DNA from: CAIWHR01 sp963724975
GTDB lineage: Bacteria > Pseudomonadota > Gammaproteobacteria > Burkholderiales > Casimicrobiaceae
DNA length: 64,000 nt
NCBI GenBank assembly: GCA_963724975.1
Contig: CAVRXB010000005.1
Coordinates: forward strand, 1,106,676 to 1,170,675
Reading direction: 5' to 3'
The notes under the pieces are model-generated. The model was not told the DNA's origin and searched no databases. It saw nothing but the letters and a program-made list of their open reading frames with translations. Both the position numbers and the translations under genes were made by a program. Positions 25,723 to 35,325 of the stretch are shown piece after piece. Each line of letters opens with the position of its first letter. The first letter of the stretch is position 1.

Positions 25723-25825
25723 GCCGCGACATTGGCGGGACGGCCGAGCTCTACGAGCGACGCTCACAAAAAGTACCGGCCCCCGTTGGACGCGAGGGCC
25801 TGTCACTTGCGGCTCCCGGCAACGA

Positions 25826-26449
25826 CTATCTGCCGTACGTCGCGGTGAAGGATGCTTTGCCGAGCAAGTTCGCGCCGATCCCCTTGTTCAGCACGAAGCC
25901 GTACAGTCCGGCAGTCCCCGTTTTCGGCACGCCGCCCGCCACTTCGAGCTTGTCGACGGCGACCGCGTACAGCGTGAAGATGTATCGATGTGGCGGGTCC
26001 CCCGCTGGCGGACACGGGCCGCCATAATCTCCGTTGACGCCGGTCGCGCCCGTATCGAGGAAATCGGTATTGCCTCCGAAGGCGCCCGCCGGCAGCAGCC
26101 GCGTGTTATTGCCGACGCCGCGCGCGAGCCCGGTGGTATCCGGCGGAATATCGTAGACGGCCCAATGCCAAAATCCACTGCCCGATGGCGCGTCGGGATC
26201 GTACATTTGAAGCGCGAGCGACTTCGTGCCGCTCGGAACGTTTGCCCATCGCAACTCGGGTGAGATGTTCCCGCCGGTACAGCCAAATCCATTGAGAATG
26301 AATCCCGTGGCAAACGTGCCGCTGCCGAGATCGGGGCTCGTGAGCGTGAAGACCGGCGTGTCGGCGTCGGCCCAGCAACCGCCTAGAGATCCTACAACCA
26401 CAGCAAGTGCAGCAGACAACGCCGAAATCGATCGAAGTCTGGATTTCAT
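25826..26449 (-). CDS. Exported YbhB/YbcL-family (Raf kinase inhibitor-like, PEBP) protein
   Basis: The 207-residue protein has a signal region (SALSAALAVVVGSLGGC) that could also be a lipobox. The PEBP fold follows: GGNISPELRWANVPSGTKSLALQMYDPDAPSGSGFWHWAVYDIP, then YGGPCPPAGDPPHRYIFTLYAVAV. These contain the DPDAP and PPxGDPPHRY motifs lining the anion-binding pocket. The bacterial role is unclear. It is convergent with the frameshifted membrane protein gene. Confidence 0.9.
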   Translation of the reverse strand: MKSRLRSISALSAALAVVVGSLGGCWADADTPVFTLTSPDLGSGTFATGFILNGFGCTGGNISPELRWANVPSGTKSLALQMYDPDAPSGSGFWHWAVYDIPPDTTGLARGVGNNTRLLPAGAFGGNTDFLDTGATGVNGDYGGPCPPAGDPPHRYIFTLYAVAVDKLEVAGGVPKTGTAGLYGFVLNKGIGANLLGKASFTATYGR

Positions 26450-26681
26450 GAGTGGCTTCCCTTTCGTTCGAGTTTAGCTACACGGGCTCCCATGAACGAT
26501 CGTGTTGCGGTGAAAAGCACGAGCTCGCGACGCGCCGAATTTCGAAATTACTGGAGGGCGCTTGACGTCCGCCGGCGCAAAAAAACTTTATGCTCTTTGA
26601 AGGGTGTTTTCAAGCTGGCTGTCGACCGGCGCAGGGACGCGGTATTTCGGCGATTGCCGCGCCGCGGCGTCTCGCCTTGCT

Positions 26682-27362
26682 TCAGCCAGCCGGTTTCCCG
26701 TGAAGGCCCGCGAGAGGGGCGCGGCGCAGGAACGCAGAATCGCGGCCGAGAAGGAGGCGGACGAGATCCTCGAGGACAGGCTCTTCGATGGCGTTGCTGT
26801 GAAATTCAAGCGTGACGCGCTCGAGCCGATCGACGTTGGCAAGCGCAACCGTTACCGCGCCGGTTTGGTAATCGGCGTGAAACGAAACAGATGCGGGAAT
26901 TTCAGGCGGAACCGAAATCCGGCATTTGTGCACGGTACCTTCGGAGTTTTCGGTACTGCGGCTCGTGTATTGCAGGCCCGCTTCGTCGAGGGTCTTTTCC
27001 GCCAGTGCAACGCTCTCGGGGCCAACGTCGATTGCGAGCGCTTTCGCCACCGAGACGACATAGTAGACATTGATTTCGTCCAGCACCGGAAACCCGACGA
27101 TGCGTCGTTCGTGCTGCCCCACGAACCCGCGACTGAACCGTGGCGCATCGAACACCATGCCGTGACCCAGATCGAAACGGTGATTGATCGCGGGCTTCAG
27201 GCCATCGAGGTAGGCAATGGCCTTCTCCAGCCAGCGAAATGCCTTGCGCATTCGGGCGTCGATCTGCTGGAAACCCTCGACGTCCGCATGCGCAGCCGTC
27301 ATGTGTCGCGACGCCTCGTATTCGGTGCGCAATTCTTCGAGCAGCGACGGTCGGTCCGGCAT
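26682..27362 (-). CDS. Hypothetical protein
   Basis: The 226-residue soluble protein has a helical N-terminal half (LLEELRTEYEASRHMTAAHADVEGFQQIDARMRKAFRWLEKAIAYL) and a beta-rich second half with VHKCRISVPPEIPASVSFHADYQTGAVTVALANVDRLERVTLEFHSNA. I do not recognise the family. It follows the secreted hypothetical gene (27381) by 18 bases in the same direction. The 232 bases beyond its stop (26450-26681) hold no gene that I can see. Confidence 0.65.
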   Translation of the reverse strand: MPDRPSLLEELRTEYEASRHMTAAHADVEGFQQIDARMRKAFRWLEKAIAYLDGLKPAINHRFDLGHGMVFDAPRFSRGFVGQHERRIVGFPVLDEINVYYVVSVAKALAIDVGPESVALAEKTLDEAGLQYTSRSTENSEGTVHKCRISVPPEIPASVSFHADYQTGAVTVALANVDRLERVTLEFHSNAIEEPVLEDLVRLLLGRDSAFLRRAPLAGLHGKPAG

Positions 27363-27380
27363 TTGCTTGCAGACCCGCTA

Positions 27381-27920
27381 TTACTGGAACGACAGGGGCG
27401 GCGGATACGCCGTGCTCAGATTGACGGTTGCAATAACAGGAAACAGGCCACTTTGCCGAACGGTCAATGGAGCACAGCCGGACTCGTAGAGAACCGACTC
27501 AATCACTACCGTGGTCGCAGCGCCATCCGCCCCGACATAGAGCAAGGTCCCTGCCGGCGTCTGCACCTGCGCGGCGGCACGCACACCCGGATGAGACGAA
27601 GCGTAGACATGTGCTCCGGTCGTGCAATCCGATGACGTGAACAGCACGCTGCCTCCGGCCTGCCATGTCGCCAGCGCCGACGCTGCATGCCCACTGGGGC
27701 CGTAGATCGGGCGGATCGATGCCGGCGCCACGACGCCATTCCTGACGGTAACGAGCATCAGCGTCTCATTGAGGGGTCTCGCGGCGACCTTGCCCGCGGA
27801 ATCGATCAACACGACAGTACCCGCCGTCGGAGGCCGCGAAGTCGCAGTCGCACCTTGCGCACGCGCGACTCCGCTTGCGAAGAGCGCTGCCAAGATAGTT
27901 GCGACAATCCACGCCTTCAT
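27381..27920 (-). CDS. Exported hypothetical protein
   Basis: The 179-residue protein starts with a signal peptide MKAWIVATILAALFASGVARAQG. The mature part is beta-rich (TVVLIDSAGKVAARPLNETLMLVTVRNGVVAPASIRPIYG) with two Cys (SSDCTTG and ESGCAPL) that may pair. It ends RYPPPLSFQ-like with a short aromatic tail. I chose ATG 27920 because the signal peptide starts there and GGGGAT precedes it; the frame further upstream is non-coding in character. The family is unknown. It is probably co-transcribed with the gene at 26682. Confidence 0.72.
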   Translation of the reverse strand: MKAWIVATILAALFASGVARAQGATATSRPPTAGTVVLIDSAGKVAARPLNETLMLVTVRNGVVAPASIRPIYGPSGHAASALATWQAGGSVLFTSSDCTTGAHVYASSHPGVRAAAQVQTPAGTLLYVGADGAATTVVIESVLYESGCAPLTVRQSGLFPVIATVNLSTAYPPPLSFQ

Positions 27921-28184
27921 GTCGAGATCCCCGCTCGCAGACAATGATACCGCCGACGCCGGAAACGCGCACGCCTGTCCGCAACTGGAAAACGTCATGC
28001 GTTGAGGCCGCTACATATATGAGCACTGCGATCAATTACGCCTGATTTAAGGCCTCCTTGGTCACATCGCCGAAAAATACGGCAGAATTCGAGTCCGGAA
28101 AACCCTGCGATCGGCAAACCGAGCGAGCGCGCCGCAGGACGGGCGCCGTCGCCTCACAGGGCCAATCTCATCCCGAGACAACAG

Positions 28185-29696
28185 ATGAGTGCCGAGCTAC
28201 AGCAAAGCTACGATACGTTTCCGTATCAAAGCTTTTCCTTCCCGCTGTCGCATCCCGACCGGCTGGCGACGATCGGTCAGCTATTCGGCATGACGCCAGC
28301 GCCCATCGCGCACAGCCGCGTTCTCGAAATCGGATGTGCATCGGGAGGCAACCTCATACCGATGGCCGCCACCCTGCCTGATGCGCAGTTCGTGGGCATC
28401 GATCTGTCGCCGGTGCAGATTCGCCAGGGTGTCGCGGACATCGACGCCCTGGGGTTGTCGAATATCCGGATGCTGGCAATGAACATCATGGAATTCGGTG
28501 AGGACTTCGGCGTCTTTGATTACATCATTGCCCACGGCGTCTACTCCTGGGTCCCCAACGACGTGCAGGAACGGATGCTCGCCATCTGCGCGCGCCAACT
28601 GTCGCCGTCCGGCATCGCCTACATCAGCTACAACACGCTTCCCGGTTGGCGGATGCGCGCCGTCGTCCGCGATGCGATGACTTACCACACACGTCGGCTG
28701 GCCGACCCGACGCAGCGTGTCGCGCAGTCCCGCGCGATGCTCGAGTTCCTCGCCGAATCGCTGAAAAACGATGCGTCCGCGTACGGCAGCTTGCTGAAGC
28801 AGGAAGCCGAGCACCTGCGCACGAAGGACGACTATTACATCCTCCATGACCACCTCGAGGCGGTGAACGAGCCCCTGTACTTCTTCCAGTTCATGGAACG
28901 CGCAGCCCGGCACGGCCTCAATTATCTCGGCGAGGCCGATTTCGTCACGATGCTGGGAAGCAACCTCCCGCCGCCGGTTATTCAGACGCTCGCGAAAGTC
29001 GCACCCGACGTCTTGAGCCGAGAGCAATACCTGGATTTCCTGCGCGCGCGGTCCTTTCGTCAGACGCTGCTCGTGCGCAATGATGTCGAATTGACGCGCA
29101 AGCTCTCGCCGCTGCAGGTGATGGCGCTGCGCGTCGCGTCGACAGCCAAGCCCGCTCGCCCCGACACGCAGCTGCGCACCGACACCGCCGAGATTTTTCG
29201 CACGCCCGAAAACAATGAAATCCGGGTGAGCGCGCCGATCGCCAAGGCGGCTTTACTGGCGCTCGCTGAAAAATGGCCCCTTGCCATACCATTCGACGAG
29301 CTCCATGCGGGCGCGCGTGCCCGGCTTGCAACGTCGTCCGAGACGCCCGAGGAAGAGCGCAAATTGCTCGCATCCGACATCCTCCAATGCTTTGCCGCGG
29401 GAGCCGTCGAGCTCCACCACTCGCCATCGCCGTTTGTGATCGAGCCGGGCGAACGGCCCGAAGCCAGTTCTGTCGCACGCCTACAAGCGGCCCGGAGTAC
29501 GCGAGCAACGAACCTGCGGCACGAGCTTGGAACGATCGTCGAAAGCACCCGCCCGATGTTGATGCTTCTGGACGGCAGCCGAACCCGAGCCGAAATCGCG
29601 CGAGCCTGCTTTCCCGGACGGGACGCGGCGGACTCCTTGCGCGACATCGATTTGGCGCTCGCGCGACTGGCGCGGCTTGCGCTGCTTGTGCGCTGA
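28185..29696 (+). CDS. SAM-dependent methyltransferase with methyltransferase regulatory domain
   Basis: The 503-residue protein has an N-terminal Rossmann methyltransferase (VLEIGCASGGNLIPMA as SAM motif I, VGIDLSPVQIRQG, and IIAHGVYSWVP). A helical regulatory domain follows (about 215-300, LKQEAEHLRTKDDYYILHDHLEAVNEPLYFFQF), which is a known bacterial arrangement. The C-terminal 200 residues end in a helical domain. Members with this plan methylate proteins or surface components, but the substrate is not known here. The 264 bases upstream (27921-28184) contain no other gene. Confidence 0.88.
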   Translation: MSAELQQSYDTFPYQSFSFPLSHPDRLATIGQLFGMTPAPIAHSRVLEIGCASGGNLIPMAATLPDAQFVGIDLSPVQIRQGVADIDALGLSNIRMLAMNIMEFGEDFGVFDYIIAHGVYSWVPNDVQERMLAICARQLSPSGIAYISYNTLPGWRMRAVVRDAMTYHTRRLADPTQRVAQSRAMLEFLAESLKNDASAYGSLLKQEAEHLRTKDDYYILHDHLEAVNEPLYFFQFMERAARHGLNYLGEADFVTMLGSNLPPPVIQTLAKVAPDVLSREQYLDFLRARSFRQTLLVRNDVELTRKLSPLQVMALRVASTAKPARPDTQLRTDTAEIFRTPENNEIRVSAPIAKAALLALAEKWPLAIPFDELHAGARARLATSSETPEEERKLLASDILQCFAAGAVELHHSPSPFVIEPGERPEASSVARLQAARSTRATNLRHELGTIVESTRPMLMLLDGSRTRAEIARACFPGRDAADSLRDIDLALARLARLALLVR

Positions 29697-29799
29697 TCCC
29701 GGCAAGAAGCGATTACCGACAGCTCCGGACCTCTTCGACCGCTCTTTCAATAGTGAGCGCCGTGGTCGCCGCGGACGCCACACGATGGGTCCTCGAGGG

Positions 29800-31626
29800 T
29801 CATCGGACGTTCGCCCGTTGCGCGGGTTCGATGTCGATATACCGCCAGAGTGCAGTGCGCACCGGATGCGGCTTGTAGTTTCGCACCCATGCCTGAACCA
29901 GATGGTCTTCGATCCGGTGCTCCATCAGCCGCCACGGCGCGTAGACCAAAACCAGCTCCGTCATCTTGTCGAAGAGTTTGGTCCGTTCGGGCGAATCCGG
30001 AAGCTTGTACGCCGCCTCGTAGAGCTTGTCGAACTCCGGCAAGTTGAACCGCGCGTGATTTTCCTGGCCGACGTTCGGACCGTAGAGCAGTTGCATGAAA
30101 TTTTCGGCGTCCGGGTAATCGGCGTTCCATCCATCGGTGCGCATCGGCATCCTGCCTTCGCGCGCCATCTTGCGCAGCTCCTGCAACCGGTCCTTTCGGA
30201 ACACGACGCGAAGGCCGATCGCATCCATGTTCTTCTTCAATTGCTCGTCTTCCTGTCGCGCGAGCAATGTCGGCGCCGACCAGCGCTCGAGGACGAGCGG
30301 CTTGCCCTCCGGAGACTCGCGGTAGCCGTCGCCGTCGCGGTCCCGGTACCCGAACTTGTCCAGCAACGCGCGCGCCGCGGCGGGATCGTAGAGTTGCGCG
30401 GCAGTTTTCAGCTGCGGGTCGTAGCCGGCGATATCCGGCGGGATCGGACCGTTCGCCGGGACCGCGCGACCTTTGAGGATGACACGGATGAATTCGTTTA
30501 TGTCGTACCCCATGCCGATCGCGCGGCGCAGCGCGATCTTCTCCGGCGTATAGCCGCCGACCACCGGGTCCTCCATGTTGAAATAGGTCCACCGCGTGTT
30601 GGGGCGCAGGAGCACTTCGTGCCGCACACCCGCGCCCGCGAGGTCGGGCCTGAGCTTGCCGTTGGCGAGCGCCTGCTCGACGAAGTCCGCCGGAAGACGC
30701 TCGAGGAGGTCGAGCTCGCGATTGGCGAACGCGAGCCATACGGCTTGCCCCTCTTCGATGACCGTAATCTGTATGCGACCGACGAGCGGCAGTTTCTTTC
30801 CATTGAGCGCGGCGGCGATCGGCATCGACGCCTGCGGCACCGGACCGGCGGGCACGTAAGTCGTCTCGCGGAATGCAGGATTGGCGACGAGCGTGATCTT
30901 TGCGCTGCGTTGATACTCGCCGATCATGTACGGCCCGGTTCCGACGGGATGCGCGCCGAAGTCGCGACCGTATGCCTCGACGACCTCGCGCGCGACGGCG
31001 GCTGTATTGGGCACGGCGAATACGTAGAGAAAGCGCAGGTCGGGTTTCTTGAGACGAATGCGCAGCGTGTAGCGATCGACGACCTCGAGTCCGGCAATCG
31101 GCGCGTCGTAATCGAATTTGCCCGACTTCAACGCGCTTGCGCGAACCGCATCGGCGCCGACGATCTTGCCTTCGATCAGCCACAACCATGGACTCTTCAC
31201 CGCGGGATCGAGCAAGCGCTTCAGCGCGTACGCCTGATCGGCGGCCGTGAGCTCGCGTGGCTGGCCTCGGAATGCGGGGTCAGGCGTGAAGAAAATTCCC
31301 TTCTTGAGCCTGAAAACAAACGTCGCGCTGCCGTCTTCGACCACCGGCATCGCCGCGAGCGTCCGCGGCACGAGCTTGACCGGTCGGGCGAGGTAATCGT
31401 AGTCCAGCATCGAATCGTAGATGTGGTCGATGATGCCGTCGGAACCGGCGTCGGCGGAGAACTGCGGATCGAAGCTCATCTCGGCGCTGGTCAGAACGAC
31501 GCGCAGGGTCTTGCCCATGTCTGCGGCGTCAACCGGCAGCGCAAACGAAGCCAAGCCGCAGAGCACCGCTGCGAACACGCGGAGCGTTGCACGGGACCTG
31601 CTTACGTTCGGTGCTGACTTGCGCAT
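29800..31626 (-). CDS. Peptide/oligopeptide ABC transporter substrate-binding protein (SBP_bac_5 family)
   Basis: The 608-residue periplasmic receptor has a signal peptide (RATLRVFAAVLCGLASFALPVDA). The mature sequence is typical of DppA/OppA: LRVVLTSAEMSFDPQFSADAGSDGIIDHIYDSMLDYDYL, VFRLKKGIFFTPDPAF, and the PVGTGPYMIGEY motif. ATG 31626 is chosen; an in-frame ATG at 31659 would only lengthen the basic n-region. No permease or ATPase genes adjoin. It diverges from the epimerase gene across 84 bases, so it may bring in imino-acid-containing peptides for that cluster. Confidence 0.92.
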   Translation of the reverse strand: MRKSAPNVSRSRATLRVFAAVLCGLASFALPVDAADMGKTLRVVLTSAEMSFDPQFSADAGSDGIIDHIYDSMLDYDYLARPVKLVPRTLAAMPVVEDGSATFVFRLKKGIFFTPDPAFRGQPRELTAADQAYALKRLLDPAVKSPWLWLIEGKIVGADAVRASALKSGKFDYDAPIAGLEVVDRYTLRIRLKKPDLRFLYVFAVPNTAAVAREVVEAYGRDFGAHPVGTGPYMIGEYQRSAKITLVANPAFRETTYVPAGPVPQASMPIAAALNGKKLPLVGRIQITVIEEGQAVWLAFANRELDLLERLPADFVEQALANGKLRPDLAGAGVRHEVLLRPNTRWTYFNMEDPVVGGYTPEKIALRRAIGMGYDINEFIRVILKGRAVPANGPIPPDIAGYDPQLKTAAQLYDPAAARALLDKFGYRDRDGDGYRESPEGKPLVLERWSAPTLLARQEDEQLKKNMDAIGLRVVFRKDRLQELRKMAREGRMPMRTDGWNADYPDAENFMQLLYGPNVGQENHARFNLPEFDKLYEAAYKLPDSPERTKLFDKMTELVLVYAPWRLMEHRIEDHLVQAWVRNYKPHPVRTALWRYIDIEPAQRANVR

Positions 31627-31710
31627 CGGCCCGGCTCCTGTTGCACTTCTCATCGCCACGGAAGCCGTCGACTATAATCGAAGTTCCGCATTTTCCGCTG
31701 CCGTCCTCCA

Positions 31711-32670
31711 ATGACACCAACCCGCGTCATCGACTCCCACACGGGCGGTGAACCCACGCGCGTGGTCGTCAGCGGGGGCCCGGATCTTGGCAACGGTGAC
31801 ATGGCGGAGCGCCGCAAACGCTTTTGCGAGACGCACGACGCATGGCGCAAGGCGATCGTCAACGAGCCGCGCGGCTCGGATGTGCTGGTCGGAGCGCTTC
31901 TGTGCGCGCCGGTCGACGCCAACAATACGTGCGGGGTGGTCTTCTTCAACAACGTCGGCGGGATCGGCATGTGCGGCCACGGCACGATCGGCCTCGTCGC
32001 GACGCTTTCGTATCTCGGTCGCGTGCAGCCCGGCGATCACCGCATTGAGACGCCGGTCGGACTGGTCACCGCGACATTGCATTCCGACGGCGCCGTCACG
32101 GTCGCCAACGTGCCGTCCTATCGCCACGCCGCGCAGGTAAGCGTCAACATCTCGGGCCGCGGCGTCATTCACGGTGATGTCGCGTGGGGAGGCAACTGGT
32201 TCTTCCTGTGCGCCGACCATGGTCTATCGATCGAGGCGCGGCGAGTGGACGAGCTTTCCGCGTTCGCATCGAGCGTTCGTGACGCGCTGCGCCAGCAAGG
32301 CGTGACCGGGTCCGCGGGCGCCGAAATCGATCATATCGAGCTCTTCGGACCCGCCGCCGATTCGCGCAACGATGCGCGCAATTTCGTACTTTGTCCCGGC
32401 GGCGCTTATGACCGCTCGCCATGCGGCACCGGCACCAGCGCCAAGCTCGCCTGCCTCGCCGCCGACGGCAAGCTTGCGCCTGGCGAGCCTTGGCGGCAGG
32501 AAAGCGTGATCGGCAGCGTTTTCACGGGTCGTTACGCGCGTCCGGTGACGGCGATTCCGGATGCGCCGGAGAATGCGGTGCTGCCGTCGATCCACGGCCG
32601 CGCACACGTCACGCTCGATGCGACGTTGGTCTTCGACCCCGAGGATGAGTTCGCGTGGGGCTTGGCTTGA
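31711..32670 (+). CDS. Proline racemase family, probable 4-hydroxyproline 2-epimerase
   Basis: The 319-residue enzyme has the two catalytic Cys of the family: Cys88 in GGIGMCGHGTIG and Cys238 in SPCGTGTSAK. His90 beside the first is typical of hydroxyproline epimerases and proline racemases; trans-3-hydroxyproline dehydratases have Thr or Ser at the second site instead. It would convert trans-4-hydroxy-L-proline to cis-4-hydroxy-D-proline. The next gene, a D-amino-acid-type oxidase, is the expected next step. Proline itself remains a possible substrate. Confidence 0.88.
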   Translation: MTPTRVIDSHTGGEPTRVVVSGGPDLGNGDMAERRKRFCETHDAWRKAIVNEPRGSDVLVGALLCAPVDANNTCGVVFFNNVGGIGMCGHGTIGLVATLSYLGRVQPGDHRIETPVGLVTATLHSDGAVTVANVPSYRHAAQVSVNISGRGVIHGDVAWGGNWFFLCADHGLSIEARRVDELSAFASSVRDALRQQGVTGSAGAEIDHIELFGPAADSRNDARNFVLCPGGAYDRSPCGTGTSAKLACLAADGKLAPGEPWRQESVIGSVFTGRYARPVTAIPDAPENAVLPSIHGRAHVTLDATLVFDPEDEFAWGLA

Positions 32671-32677
32671 CGTTCCG

Positions 32678-33985
32678 GTGATCCGCCAAGGCAACGTCGC
32701 GGATACGGCGCTGCCACCGCTGGCGGCAACGCAGCAATCGTGCGACGTGCTCGTGATCGGCGCCGGCATCATCGGTACCGCGATTGCCCTTCGTTTGCAA
32801 CAGGAAGGGCGGCAAGTATTGCTGATCGATCGCGAGGGTGTAGCGGCGCAGGCGAGCCGCGGTAACGCTGGCGCGCTGGCGTTCTCGGACATCCTGCCGC
32901 TCGCCTCACCCGGCATTGTGCGCAAAGCGCCGCGATGGCTGCTGGATCCGCTCGGACCGTTGGCGATCCGCCCGCGTTACTTTCCCCGCCTTGCACCATG
33001 GCTGTTCCGCTTCTGGCGCGCGAGTCGGCCCGATCGCGTGCGCGCGGGCGCCGCGGCGCAGGCGGCGATGATGGCGCTGTCCGCCAACGAAACGCCATTG
33101 ATGCTCGCCGGAGCCGGTGCGAGCGAGATGCAGCGCACCGACGGCGTGCTGCATCTCTACGAAAGCGAAGCAGAGTTGCGGGCATCGCTCCCCGGATGGC
33201 AAGCGCGCGCTGATCACGGGATCGCGTTCACGCACGTGCATGGCAGCGAAGCGATCGCCGAGCTCCAGCCGGGATTGAGTCCTGCGCTCGTGGCGGCGAC
33301 ATTCGTGCCCGGCTGGAAGACCGTCAGCGACCCGTTGCGGGTCGTCGAAGCGCTGGCGCGCCAGTTCGAGCAGCAGGGTGGGCGCATCCGACGTGCAGAA
33401 GCGATCGCGCTAGAGCCCGGCACCGACGGCATCGCCGCGCGAATGCGCGACGGGAATAGCCTGGTCGCGCGCCGTGTTGTCGTCGCAGCCGGCGCATGGT
33501 CGCACCAACTTGCACGCACCCTCAGCGATCGCATTCCACTCGATACCGAGCGCGGCTACAACACCACGCTGCCGGTTGACGCGTTCGATTTGAAGCGCCA
33601 ATTGACGTTCGATGGCCACGGTTTCGTGGTCACGCCGCTCGCCTGCGGCGTGCGCGTGGGCGGCGCTGTCGAGTTCGCCGGGCTCGATGCACCCCCGAAC
33701 TTCGCGCGCGCGGCAACGCTGCTTGCGAAAGCCAAACGCTTCATGCCCGGACTGCGAACCGAGGGCGGTACCGAATGGATGGGCTTCCGTCCATCGCTGC
33801 CCGACTCGCTGCCTGCGATCGGACCCGCAACTGCGGACCCGCGTGTCGTCTACGCATTTGGCCACGGTCACCTGGGGCTCACGCAAGCCGCCGCGACCGC
33901 ACGACTCGTTGCCGACATCGTGCACGGACGAACGCCGCCGCTCGACATCACGCCGTTTCGTCCGCAGCGGTTCGGCGGGAACTGA
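32678..33985 (+). CDS. FAD-dependent D-amino-acid/D-hydroxyproline oxidoreductase (DadA-like)
   Basis: The 435-residue protein has the FAD fold SCDVLVIGAGIIGTAIALRL, a ribose Glu/Asp region VLLIDREGVAAQASRGNAG, and a closing segment EWMGFRPSLPDSLPAIG with YAFGHGHLGLTQA, as in DadA and D-hydroxyproline dehydrogenases. It should oxidise the product of the upstream epimerase to an imine (1-pyrroline-4-hydroxy-2-carboxylate). The start is uncertain: GTG 32678 is eight bases after the epimerase stop; ATG 32645 would overlap that gene by 26 bases. Confidence 0.88.
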   Translation: MIRQGNVADTALPPLAATQQSCDVLVIGAGIIGTAIALRLQQEGRQVLLIDREGVAAQASRGNAGALAFSDILPLASPGIVRKAPRWLLDPLGPLAIRPRYFPRLAPWLFRFWRASRPDRVRAGAAAQAAMMALSANETPLMLAGAGASEMQRTDGVLHLYESEAELRASLPGWQARADHGIAFTHVHGSEAIAELQPGLSPALVAATFVPGWKTVSDPLRVVEALARQFEQQGGRIRRAEAIALEPGTDGIAARMRDGNSLVARRVVVAAGAWSHQLARTLSDRIPLDTERGYNTTLPVDAFDLKRQLTFDGHGFVVTPLACGVRVGGAVEFAGLDAPPNFARAATLLAKAKRFMPGLRTEGGTEWMGFRPSLPDSLPAIGPATADPRVVYAFGHGHLGLTQAAATARLVADIVHGRTPPLDITPFRPQRFGGN

Positions 33986-34023
33986 ACCGTTCAATCGCTA
34001 TCGCCCAACAGCAAGGAAGATGC

Positions 34024-35325
34024 ATGACGACATTCCGCACGCTCGCCAACGTCCGCCATCACGGCATGGATCTCACCGACTACGAATTCACGGTGCCGCT
34101 CGACCACGACAAGCCATCAGGGGAGTCGTTGTCGATTTTCGCGCGCGGCGTAAGGAACAGCGAGAAGTCCGGCGCCTCCCGACCGTGGCTTGTCTTTCTG
34201 CAAGGAGGACCGGGATTTCCCGGACCGCGACCGCAGAAGAGTTCGGGCTGGCTCAAGCGGGCGCTCGACGATTACCATGTGCTGCTGCTCGATTCGCGCG
34301 GCAACGGGCGCAGCAGCGTCGTGTTGCCGCAGACCCTTGCCCGTCGCGGCGATGCGCGTGCGCAGGCAGATTATCTGATGCACTTTCGCGCCGACAGCAT
34401 CGTGCGCGATGCCGAACTGATCCGTCGCGAGCTGGTCGGAAAAGAAGAACCGTGGAGCGTGCTCGGTCAGAGTTATGGGGGATTCTGCGCGGTGCATTAC
34501 CTGTCCGCCCATCCGCACGGACTGCGCGAGGTCTTCATCACCGGGGGTGTGCCGCCCCTCGAAGGAAGCGCCGACGATTACTACCGTCACACCTATCCGG
34601 AAGTGCAACGCAAGACGCGCAACTTCTTTGCACGCTACCCGGCGGACCGGGACGTCTGTGCGCGGATCATGGAGTACCTGCAGCGGAACAAGGTCGACCT
34701 GCCCACCGGCGGCCGCCTTACGGTCCGTCGCTTTCAGCAGGTTGGATTCATGCTCGGGTTCGACGACGGCATGGAGAATCTCCACTACCTGCTCGAGAGC
34801 GCGTTCTGCACCGGCGTAAATGGTGATGAGTTGAGCCTGCCGTTTCTTCGCACGCTCGAGAATTCATTGACCTTTGATACCAATCCGATCTTCGCCGTCC
34901 TGCACGAGATGTGCTACACGCAGGAAGCCGCTTCACGCTGGTCGGCGCAGCGCGTGCGCGCTGAGTTTCCCGACATGGACTGGGCGCCCGGCCGGCCGCC
35001 GTCATTCACCGGCGAAATGATCTATCCGTGGATGTTCGACGACTATCCGGGACTCCGGCCGCTGCGCGATGTCGCCGAGTTGCTGGCCAACGAGGAACGC
35101 TGGCCGCGGCTCTACGATCCCGCGCAACTCGCGCGCAATACGGTTCCCGGCGTTGCAGCGATTTACGCCGAAGACATGTACGTTCCGCGCGCGCTTTCCG
35201 AACAAACGGCTGCATCCATTCCCGGCCTCAAGGTCTGGCTCACCAACGAATACGAGCACAACGGACTGCGCAGCAGCGACGCGGTGTTCGAGCGTCTGCT
35301 CGCGCTGCAGCGGGGACAGGTCTAA
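34024..35325 (+). CDS. Alpha/beta hydrolase, proline iminopeptidase-like (family S33)
   Basis: The 433-residue enzyme has the oxyanion-hole motif LQGGPGFPG (61-64 GGPG), DSRGNGRSS, and the nucleophile elbow LGQSYGG with Ser150. The cap domain between is large, as in proline iminopeptidases. A His near the end (EYEHNGLR) can complete the triad. It would release N-terminal Pro or hydroxyproline from peptides in the cytoplasm. GGAAG precedes the ATG. It follows the oxidase gene by 38 bases in the same direction. Confidence 0.88.
   Translation: MTTFRTLANVRHHGMDLTDYEFTVPLDHDKPSGESLSIFARGVRNSEKSGASRPWLVFLQGGPGFPGPRPQKSSGWLKRALDDYHVLLLDSRGNGRSSVVLPQTLARRGDARAQADYLMHFRADSIVRDAELIRRELVGKEEPWSVLGQSYGGFCAVHYLSAHPHGLREVFITGGVPPLEGSADDYYRHTYPEVQRKTRNFFARYPADRDVCARIMEYLQRNKVDLPTGGRLTVRRFQQVGFMLGFDDGMENLHYLLESAFCTGVNGDELSLPFLRTLENSLTFDTNPIFAVLHEMCYTQEAASRWSAQRVRAEFPDMDWAPGRPPSFTGEMIYPWMFDDYPGLRPLRDVAELLANEERWPRLYDPAQLARNTVPGVAAIYAEDMYVPRALSEQTAASIPGLKVWLTNEYEHNGLRSSDAVFERLLALQRGQV

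Noticed and set aside
29677..31617. A 646-codon plus-strand frame opposite the peptide receptor
   Set aside because: The opposite strand encodes a complete SBP_bac_5 receptor with signal peptide. The plus frame is Arg/Asp-rich and lacks a ribosome site.
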